DNA from: an uncultured Akkermansia sp.
GTDB lineage: Bacteria > Verrucomicrobiota > Verrucomicrobiia > Verrucomicrobiales > Akkermansiaceae
NCBI GenBank assembly: GCA_900548895.1
Contig: URLZ01000019.1
Coordinates: 1-40,958, forward strand
DNA: 40,958 nucleotides
Direction of reading: 5' to 3'
Of the stretch, positions 35,962 to 40,958 are shown in pieces. The notes beneath the pieces were generated by a model. The model was given only the letters and a program-made list of their open reading frames with translations, did no database searches and was not told the origin of the DNA. The translations under genes were made by a program, and so were the position numbers. Numbering within the stretch: position 1 is the stretch's first letter; each line of letters opens with the position of its first letter.

Positions 35962-36030
35962 TTGACATAGAGCGCTTTTTTGCTAAACTCAAACATTAGG
36001 CTTGCCTCAACTGCGGCGCGGTATTACAAT
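35962..36030 (+). promoter_or_regulatory. Two stacked promoters of tdh
   Basis: P1: TTGACA (35962-35967), 16 bp, TAAACT (35984-35989), giving a leader of about 42 nt. P2: TTGCCT (36002-36007), 17 bp, TACAAT (36025-36030), whose start would fall on or beside the tdh ATG at 36038, making that mRNA leaderless. Confidence 0.6.
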
Positions 36031-36037
36031 GCGGGGC

Positions 36038-37069
36038 ATGAAAGCTCTCGTGAAGACGAAGGCCGACAAAGGCCTAGAGTTGATGGAGGTGCCGATGCCT
36101 GAGGTCGGCCCCAACGACGTGTTGATCAAGATTTACAAGACGGCCATCTGCGGCACGGACTTGCACATCTGGAACTGGGATCCTTGGGCGCAGAAGACGA
36201 TTCCCGTGGGCATGCACGTCGGCCACGAGTTCTGCGGCATCATCGAGAAAGTCGGCTCGGCCGTCACCGAGTACAAGCCCGGCGAAGTCGTCTCCGGCGA
36301 AGGGCACATCGTCTGCGGCCACTGCCACAACTGCCGCCGTGGCCTCTTCCATCTCTGCCCGAACACGAAGGGCGTCGGCGTGAACCGTCCCGGCTGCTTT
36401 GCCGAATACCTGTCCATCCCGCAGACCAACGTCATCCGCATCCACAAGGACATGCCGATGGAGATCGCCTCCATCCTCGACCCGCTGGGCAACGCCACCC
36501 ACACCGCCCTCTCCTGGGATCTGGTCGGTGAAGACGTCCTCATCACGGGCGCCGGCCTCATCGGCTCGATGGCCGCCGCCGTCTGCAAGAAGGCCGGCGC
36601 CAAGAGCGTGACAATCACCGACGTGAGCGACTACAAGCTCAGCCTGGCGCGAACTCTCGGCGCCGACCGCACCGTCAACGTCGTGGAGGGCGACTCCATC
36701 GCCGCCGCCCGTGAAGATCTCGGTATCACCGAGGGCTACGGCGTCTGCCTCGAGATGAGCGGCGCGCCCTCCTGCCTCAAGGACATCATCACCAACTCCG
36801 CCTACGGCGCCTGCATCTCGCTGCTGGGCATCCAGCCCGGCGGTTCCGGCATCGACTGGAACACCTTCGTGTGGAAGGGCCTCAAGATGAAGGGCATCTA
36901 CGGCCGCGAAATGTTCGGCACCTGGCAGAAGATGGACGCCATGCTGCGCTCCGGCCTTGACATCTCCCCGATCATCACCCACCGCCTCTCCTACAAGGAC
37001 TTCAAGGAAGGCTTCGACGTGATGAACTCCGGCAAATCCGGCAAGGTCGTGCTGACCTGGGCCGAGTAA
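36038..37069 (+). CDS. tdh: L-threonine 3-dehydrogenase
   Basis: 343 residues (E. coli Tdh has 341). A zinc NAD-dependent medium-chain dehydrogenase that oxidises L-threonine to 2-amino-3-ketobutyrate. Catalytic zinc site: KTAICGTDLHIWNWD (Cys, His) and GHEFCG. Structural zinc: CGHCHNCRRGLFHLC (four Cys). Tdh-specific boxes: VSGEGHIVCGHC, GVGVNRPGCFAEYL, DPLGNATHTALSWDLVGEDVL, EMSGAPSCL, KGIYGREMFGTWQKM and LSPIITHR-like DISPIITHR. The ATG at 36038 (MKALVKTKADKG) matches the family start. In-frame TTG 36002 and ATG 36029 lie in promoter DNA. The usual partner kbl is not adjacent. Confidence 0.96.
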   Translation: MKALVKTKADKGLELMEVPMPEVGPNDVLIKIYKTAICGTDLHIWNWDPWAQKTIPVGMHVGHEFCGIIEKVGSAVTEYKPGEVVSGEGHIVCGHCHNCRRGLFHLCPNTKGVGVNRPGCFAEYLSIPQTNVIRIHKDMPMEIASILDPLGNATHTALSWDLVGEDVLITGAGLIGSMAAAVCKKAGAKSVTITDVSDYKLSLARTLGADRTVNVVEGDSIAAAREDLGITEGYGVCLEMSGAPSCLKDIITNSAYGACISLLGIQPGGSGIDWNTFVWKGLKMKGIYGREMFGTWQKMDAMLRSGLDISPIITHRLSYKDFKEGFDVMNSGKSGKVVLTWAE

Positions 37070-37097
37070 GCCGCCGAACTCCCTCACGGGAGACCAC

Positions 37098-37140
37098 AAA
37101 GCACCCCCGCTCGGAATCCGACCGAGCGGGGGTGCTTTTT
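37098..37140 (+). terminator. Intrinsic terminator of tdh
   Basis: A perfect 14-bp stem GCACCCCCGCTCGG (37101-37114)/CCGAGCGGGGGTGC (37122-37135) flanked by AAA and TTTTT, loop of 7. It could act on both strands, since the small membrane gene converges from the right. Confidence 0.92.
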
Positions 37141-37238
37141 ATTGTAGTCAGCGAAGCTGCCGGGCGCCGATGAACCGCCGCCTCTCTCCCCTTGCCTCAC
37201 GGCTGCGGCCGGATAGGCAGGGCAGGGGGCTGCGAAGA

Positions 37239-37706
37239 TCACGCCGCCGGATGCTCCTCCTTCGGCAGCTTGCGGGTGCGGTACGCGACGGTGACAATGG
37301 CCAGCGCAATGAACAGGCTGAGCAGCCATGCGTTGGCAGCCTTCTCACTCAGCGGGTAGGGCTCGAACACCTGCCCGTAGGCAAAGCCCGTGTAAGCCCG
37401 AGCCACGGGAGCCGCCAGATTGAAAATAAGGCTGAGCACCAGCTGAGGGAAGAGCGCGTTGACAATGAACATCGGCAGCAGAACCAAGCGATTGCGCACC
37501 AAGCGGCTCCTGCGCTGGAAGAGCCAGGCAATCAGCACCCAGGGAAACACCTGCAAGACCGCCACCGCCAAGGTAAAGGGCACGGCACAGGCCATTAGGT
37601 AAAAGGGGCCCTTATCGAGATCCATAATCAGCCACTGCATCAGGCCGAGCATGGCAGCAAGAAAAATGGGGAAATAGACGAAACTGATTTTAATGACGTT
37701 TTTCAC
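37239..37706 (-). CDS. Small membrane protein of unknown function
   Basis: 155 residues with four predicted membrane helices: IKISFVYFPIFLAAMLGLMQ, FYLMACAVPFTLAVAVLQVF (continuing PWVLIAWLF), LLPMFIVNALFPQLVLSLIF and AWLLSLFIALAIVTVAY. A basic loop QRRSRLVRNRLV and a basic tail RTRKLPKEEHPAA suggest a cytoplasmic C-terminus. No family is recognised. The start is a GTG at 37706, with AAAGGAG about 12 bases upstream. A possible promoter has TTGACG at 37757-37762 (minus strand) with a poor -10. The gene is convergent with tdh. Confidence 0.7.
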   Translation of the reverse strand: MKNVIKISFVYFPIFLAAMLGLMQWLIMDLDKGPFYLMACAVPFTLAVAVLQVFPWVLIAWLFQRRSRLVRNRLVLLPMFIVNALFPQLVLSLIFNLAAPVARAYTGFAYGQVFEPYPLSEKAANAWLLSLFIALAIVTVAYRTRKLPKEEHPAA

Positions 37707-37809
37707 GGTGGGCGAAGTCTCCTTTCATCTGATACCCTAGCATATCGGGCAGAGTCCGTCAAGAAAACATCGTTGCAGATGTAAATTAACATTTGCACGC
37801 ATCCCCGCG

Positions 37810-37844
37810 AAAAAGCCCCTCCCGGCCGAAGCCGAGGAGGGGCT
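37810..37844 (-). terminator. Intrinsic terminator of pgk
   Basis: AGCCCCTCC plus CGGC (37814-37826) pairs with GCCG, one bulged A, then GGAGGGGCT (37831-37844). The minus-strand loop is TTCG and the stem is followed by TTTTTCGCGG. Confidence 0.85.
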
Positions 37845-37869
37845 GAAAATGGGGGGAGAGCCAAGCGGC

Positions 37870-39069
37870 TTACTTCTCGCTGAGCGAGCCGATGCCGGGC
37901 AGCACCTTACCCTCGAGGAGCTCCAGCGAAGCGCCGCCACCCGTCGAGCAGAAGGAGAGCTTGTCGGCCACCTTGAACTTCTTGGCCGCCGTCACCGAGT
38001 CACCGCCGCCCACGATCGAGCAGCAGTCGGACTCCGCCAAGCACTCGGCGATAGCCTTCGTGCCCTTGGAGAACGAATCGAGCTCAAACACGCCCATCGG
38101 GCCGTTCCAGAGCACCGTCTTGGCGCCCTTGATGATCGAGCAGAACTCCTCGATAGCCTTGTTGCCGATATCGATGCCCATGCCGCCCTCGGGAATGCTG
38201 CCGCCCTCGGCCCAGGGAGCCGTGTTGAAAGTCTCGGCACCCTCCTCGAACTTGAAGGCGTAGGTCGTGTCAGCCGGCAGGATGAACTTCACACCCTTCG
38301 ACTTGGCCGTCTCGAGAATCTCGCGAGCGAGGTCCAGCTTGTCAGCCTCAATCTTGGAGTTGCCGACATTGTAGCCCTGAGCCGCCAGGAAGGTGTTGGC
38401 CATCGCGCCGCCGATGAGGAAGGTCTGGCTCTTCTCCATCAGCTTCGAGAGCACCTGAATCTTGTCCGAAACCTTAGCGCCGCCCATGATGACAACGAAG
38501 GGCTGCACCGGATTCTCAAGCTTGCCCTCGAGGTACTCCAGCTCATGTTCGATGAGGAAGCCCATCGCGGACTTCTCCGCGAAGTGCGTCACGCCCTCCG
38601 TGGAGGCATGAGCGCGGTGAGCGGAACCGAACGCATCATTCACATAAATCTTCGCATTGCCGAGGAGAGCCTTGGCGAACTCGGGATCGTTCTTCTTCTC
38701 CTTCTTGTCGAAGCGCACGTTGTCGAGCAGCAGCACATCGCCGTCCTTCAGAGCCGCGCGAGCCGCAGAAGCAGCCTCACCGATCGTCTCCGGCACGAAA
38801 GCCACGGGGCGGCCCAGGTGCTTGGCAAGGCACTCAGCGGCAGCCTTCAGCGAGAACTCAGCCTGATACCCCGTTCCCTCGGGGCGGCCCAGGTGAGAGC
38901 AGAGCACCAGGCGGGCACCCTTCTCCAGCAGATACTTGATGGTGGGCAGAGCCGCCACGATGCGGGCATCGTTGGTGATGACACCATCCTTCATGGGAAC
39001 GTTGAAGTCCACACGCATGAGGACTTCCTTACCGGCGACATCGAGGTCGCGAACTGTCAGTTTAGCCAT
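37870..39069 (-). CDS. pgk: Phosphoglycerate kinase
   Basis: 399 residues, normal length. A glycolytic enzyme transferring phosphate between 1,3-bisphosphoglycerate and ADP. The N-domain has LMRVDFNVPMKDG, the substrate-binding ARIVAALPTIKYLLEKGARLVLCSHLGRPEG, and VLLLDNVRFDKKEKKNDPEFAKALLG. The C-domain has FVVIMGGAKVSDKIQVLSKLME, the NTP-binding TVLWNGPMGVFELDSFSKGT and the terminal SIVGGGDSVTAAKKF plus CSTGGGASLELLEGKVLPGI. The ATG at 39069 (MAKLTVRDLD) is chosen over one at 39111. A good promoter and a terminator frame it as a single-gene unit. Confidence 0.97.
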   Translation of the reverse strand: MAKLTVRDLDVAGKEVLMRVDFNVPMKDGVITNDARIVAALPTIKYLLEKGARLVLCSHLGRPEGTGYQAEFSLKAAAECLAKHLGRPVAFVPETIGEAASAARAALKDGDVLLLDNVRFDKKEKKNDPEFAKALLGNAKIYVNDAFGSAHRAHASTEGVTHFAEKSAMGFLIEHELEYLEGKLENPVQPFVVIMGGAKVSDKIQVLSKLMEKSQTFLIGGAMANTFLAAQGYNVGNSKIEADKLDLAREILETAKSKGVKFILPADTTYAFKFEEGAETFNTAPWAEGGSIPEGGMGIDIGNKAIEEFCSIIKGAKTVLWNGPMGVFELDSFSKGTKAIAECLAESDCCSIVGGGDSVTAAKKFKVADKLSFCSTGGGASLELLEGKVLPGIGSLSEK

Positions 39070-39123
39070 AATGTTGTGTAGGTTGAAGGTGTTCCGGGCA
39101 GCACCCGCCACCCTGACGGGGTC

Positions 39124-39152
39124 ATTCTACCCCTTGCAGCGTCAGTTTTCAA
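39124..39152 (-). promoter_or_regulatory. pgk promoter
   Basis: Minus strand TTGAAA (39147-39152), 17-bp spacer, TAGAAT (39124-39129): ten of twelve consensus positions. The leader to the ATG at 39069 is about 48 nt. Confidence 0.72.
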
Positions 39153-39196
39153 GGGAAAATTCGCGGCCCGGGTATTTGTTCGCTGCGCCGCGTGCG

Positions 39197-39210
39197 GCAC
39201 GGGCCCGTGC
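39197..39210. repeat. Perfect 14-bp palindrome between pgk and the integrase
   Basis: GCACGGGCCCGTGC reads the same on both strands. It lies 40 bp past the integrase stop and 45 bp upstream of the pgk -35, so it may be part of a terminator or a protein-binding site. Confidence 0.6.
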
Positions 39211-39249
39211 GCTGCACCGACTGCAGAGTAAGCCTCGGCCCGGCCCTCG

Positions 39250-40305
39250 TCACAGAGCCCCGGGGCGCCAGAACACCGCCGCGCGCTGCGCCGTCACCCC
39301 CCGCATGCTCAGATAGCGCGAGCGCAGCAAATCCGCACTCCGATGCCCCATCTCCGCCTGCAGGCGCGCGAAATCGTGCCAGCGCTTCACGTGATAGCTC
39401 GCAAAGGTGTGCCGCAGCACATCCTGCTGCCAGCGCGTCCCGAGAGCCGCCTCTCGCAGGCGCTTCCAGCGCCGAGGCCAGTTCGGCGGGCAAATCGGCC
39501 CCTCCTCCCGCAGGCCGAACTCCCTCAGCCACGCCGCCAGCACCGGGTAAATCGTCACGTGGCGGCAGCCGCCCGTCTTCGCGTGCAGAGGGCGGAGCAC
39601 CACCACGCGCTCCTCCCAATCCAGATGGCACCAGCCCAAGCGGCAAACCTCCGCCGGGCGAATCCCCGCCCAAAGCATCAGCCCCAGCGGCGGCATGCAC
39701 GGGCGGTGCTCCGCCCGCCGGGCCAAGCGCAGAAGGCGCCGCAGCGCCTCCCAGTCCAGCGGCTCCACCTCCGCCTCCCGAACCGGCGGCAGATCCAGCC
39801 CGGCGAGCGGATTGCCCGTGCACCAGCCCCGCCGCCCCGCGTAAGCCATGACGGCATGCAGAATCGTGCGCATCTTGAGGCGCTGGCGGTCCGACGTCGG
39901 CACGCGCAGCAAAGCCTCGCGGCACATCTCCGTCGTCACGAGGCCGAGCGGAGCCTCCATCAGCTTCGGCGCCTCCCGCCGCAATCGCGCACACACCGAG
40001 CGAAACTCCGCGCGCGTGCGGGGGCGCCGCCCGGCCTTGGCCTCGAGACAGGCGGCAGCGGCCTCGCCCACCGTCTTCCTCAGCCCGCCGCGGCGCCCCT
40101 GCAGCAGGCGGACGCCCAGTAGCATGATTTCGCGGCAGCAGGCCAGCAGATCGCCGTCCGCTCCGGCAGCGTCCCCACCCAGAGCCAGCAACTCCCGCCC
40201 CAGCTGTTCGGGCAGCGACTCCATCCCCTTCCCAAGGGAAATTTTGTCGTCTGATTCTGCTATAAGGTTTTCACGATCAGTTTTGTATGAAAAACACTCC
40301 TCCAT
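39250..40305 (-). CDS. Tyrosine recombinase / integrase
   Basis: 351 residues. A SAM-like core-binding region (~75-170) precedes the catalytic domain. Catalytic residues: Arg216 (WAGIRPAEVCRL), Lys243 (LHAKTGG), Arg298 (DVLRHTFASYH), His321 (MGHRSADL) and nucleophile Tyr331 (LRSRYLSM). The usual His of the HxxR box is Asp295 here. It has 13 Arg/Gly-rich residues more than expected near position 70. The start is uncertain: the ATG at 40305 or Met28 at 40224. It is the only mobile-element gene in the window. It sits next to pgk, with no tRNA at the junction. A hairpin covers its immediate upstream DNA (40321-40351). Confidence 0.85.
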   Translation of the reverse strand: MEECFSYKTDRENLIAESDDKISLGKGMESLPEQLGRELLALGGDAAGADGDLLACCREIMLLGVRLLQGRRGGLRKTVGEAAAACLEAKAGRRPRTRAEFRSVCARLRREAPKLMEAPLGLVTTEMCREALLRVPTSDRQRLKMRTILHAVMAYAGRRGWCTGNPLAGLDLPPVREAEVEPLDWEALRRLLRLARRAEHRPCMPPLGLMLWAGIRPAEVCRLGWCHLDWEERVVVLRPLHAKTGGCRHVTIYPVLAAWLREFGLREEGPICPPNWPRRWKRLREAALGTRWQQDVLRHTFASYHVKRWHDFARLQAEMGHRSADLLRSRYLSMRGVTAQRAAVFWRPGAL

Positions 40306-40320
40306 ATGCGCTGTGTATCT

Positions 40321-40351
40321 CTTGCCGACGGATTGCTAATCCGTTGGCAAG
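40321..40351 (-). repeat. Long palindrome, copy 1 (14-bp stem)
   Basis: 40321-40334 pairs with 40338-40351 (one G-T pair) around a 3-nt centre, 15 bp before the integrase ATG at 40305. On the minus strand its core is CGGATTAGCAATCCG, which is identical to copy 2. Confidence 0.8.
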
Positions 40352-40501
40352 CGAAAAAAATGAGGGCGGGCAGAACATGCTGAATCTAAACATTTTTGAA
40401 TGATCGGGCCGGCAGCGGTGTCTCTCGTTTCGAATCGCGAGATCAGGCTTGCGAAAGTCATAAGTCACAAACAAGCAAGAGAACAAATAAACGAAAAAGA
40501 C

Positions 40502-40520
40502 GAGCGGATTAGCAATCCGC
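40502..40520 (+). repeat. Palindrome, copy 2
   Basis: AGCGGATT (40502-40509) pairs with AATCCGCT (40513-40520). The core CGGATTAGCAATCCG (40504-40518) is the same 15 bases as the minus-strand core of copy 1, so the two copies are inverted relative to each other about 160 bp apart. Confidence 0.8.
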
Positions 40521-40550
40521 TATACTAGCTCCCGAGGTCGGCTCAGAAGC

Positions 40551-40581
40551 TTGCTGACTCGACCCTTGAGACTGATATATA
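40551..40581 (+). promoter_or_regulatory. Possible promoter of the RHH-like gene
   Basis: TTGCTG (40551-40556) and an A/T hexamer TATATA (40576-40581; spacing 19, or 17 to GATATA) end 6 bp before the ATG. TATACT at 40520-40525, on the edge of the palindrome, is an alternative -10. Confidence 0.35.
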
Positions 40582-40587
40582 AGACCT

Positions 40588-40836
40588 ATGGCTAAACGAA
40601 GCTCCTACACGTTCAAGAGTACGCCTCTGATGGATCGCTTCATGGACGACATCATGGAGCAGCGCAATCTCGACCGCACTTCCGTCATCAAGCTCGCCCT
40701 CTACCTCTTCGCCTACTACAGCAAGCGGGAAGACGTCAGCAAGATGAACCTCCGTCAACTCGTCGACAGCCTCAATGACAAGGGGCGCGACTGCTCATTC
40801 TGCTACGGCAACTTCGGAGACTTCGGCGACAGTTGA
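40588..40836 (+). CDS. Small ribbon-helix-helix-like protein
   Basis: 82 residues. Residues ~5-45 fit a ribbon-helix-helix DNA-binding pattern. The strand SYTFKS is followed by a helix LMDRFMDDIMEQRN, a turn LDRTS and a second helix VIKLALYLFAYYSKRE. This is the layout of CopG/Arc-type repressors and antitoxins. The remainder (NLRQLVDSLNDKGRDCSFCYGNFGDFGDS) contains a Cys-x2-Cys and an acidic, aromatic end. It stands divergent to the integrase across the palindromes, so it may regulate that promoter or be the first gene of the inserted element. No toxin partner is visible before the window ends. There is no strong Shine-Dalgarno. Confidence 0.6.
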   Translation: MAKRSSYTFKSTPLMDRFMDDIMEQRNLDRTSVIKLALYLFAYYSKREDVSKMNLRQLVDSLNDKGRDCSFCYGNFGDFGDS

Positions 40837-40958
40837 CCCCCCGTCCCACCCCGCGGTAACCCGCCACGCGCCCGAACCGCCCCCACCGCCCCACCTGCCC
40901 GGCGGGCGAACAATCAAGCCCGCCTCAGTAAAACGGCAGCTTTGTCACGCAAACCGCG

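Larger units (their letters stand above)
40306..40587. other. AT-rich divergent intergenic region
   Basis: This stretch is visibly richer in A+T than the rest of the window (for example 40351-40400 and 40456-40500). It separates the integrase from the small RHH-like gene. It carries two related palindromes in opposite orientation and the probable promoter of the RHH gene. Confidence 0.6.

Noticed and set aside
36002..36037. TTG (36002) or ATG (36029) as the tdh start
   Set aside because: Both are within promoter elements, and Tdh proteins begin MKAL, which matches the ATG at 36038.

Overview
The window is GC-rich (roughly 60-65 % by eye), densely coded and chromosomal. It most resembles a Verrucomicrobiota genome of the Akkermansia type. 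The pointers are an LpxC-FabZ fusion (otherwise typical of low-GC Bacteroidota), a block of three type IV-pilin-like genes resembling the 'Verru_Chthon cassette' proteins, a squalene/phytoene synthase in a lipid-A-making Gram-negative, and mostly weak Shine-Dalgarno sites. The assignment is an inference from gene content; there is no rRNA or tRNA gene in the window.

Layout. 1-2347: an EamA-type exporter overlapping a DUF418 membrane protein. 2560-4885: a secreted CMD-CMD-ABM protein tightly coupled to an aldo/keto reductase. 4995-12046 (minus strand): an M28-type lipoprotein peptidase, ParB, a lipoprotein of unknown function, a squalene/phytoene synthase, signal peptidase I and UppP. 12198-17263 (plus strand): three pseudopilins, a lipoate-ligase-like protein and a NUDIX protein fused to what looks like a dead PPK2 domain. 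17901-23466 (minus): an RND efflux pump and its adaptor, the adaptor being two complete membrane-fusion proteins in one chain. 24028-29547 (minus): flavodoxin with a cysteine-rich tail, a HAD-FolB fusion, a secreted double-psi-barrel protein, L-aspartate oxidase and an aldo/keto reductase. 29850-34250 (minus): the conserved yidC-yidD-rnpA-rpmH block, then lpxC-fabZ. 34518-37069 (plus): an ArsB/NhaD-type ion transporter and threonine 3-dehydrogenase. 37239-39069 (minus): a small membrane protein and phosphoglycerate kinase. 39250-40836: a tyrosine recombinase and a small ribbon-helix-helix-like protein, divergent across an AT-rich gap with two related palindromes. This is the only part that looks mobile.

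How the genes work together. Much of the minus-strand content serves the envelope: lipid A (LpxC-FabZ), undecaprenyl phosphate recycling (UppP), signal peptide removal (LepB), membrane insertion (YidC/YidD), isoprenoid lipid (squalene synthase) and efflux. Several proteins are unusual fusions: the tandem adaptor, NUDIX with a degenerate PPK2, HAD-FolB, and flavodoxin with a Cys tail. These are the most promising leads. Clear sigma70-type promoters (the best is TTGTCA-17-TATAAT at 34365) and hairpin terminators can be read by eye. Several promoters lie so close to the start codon that leaderless or near-leaderless mRNAs are expected.
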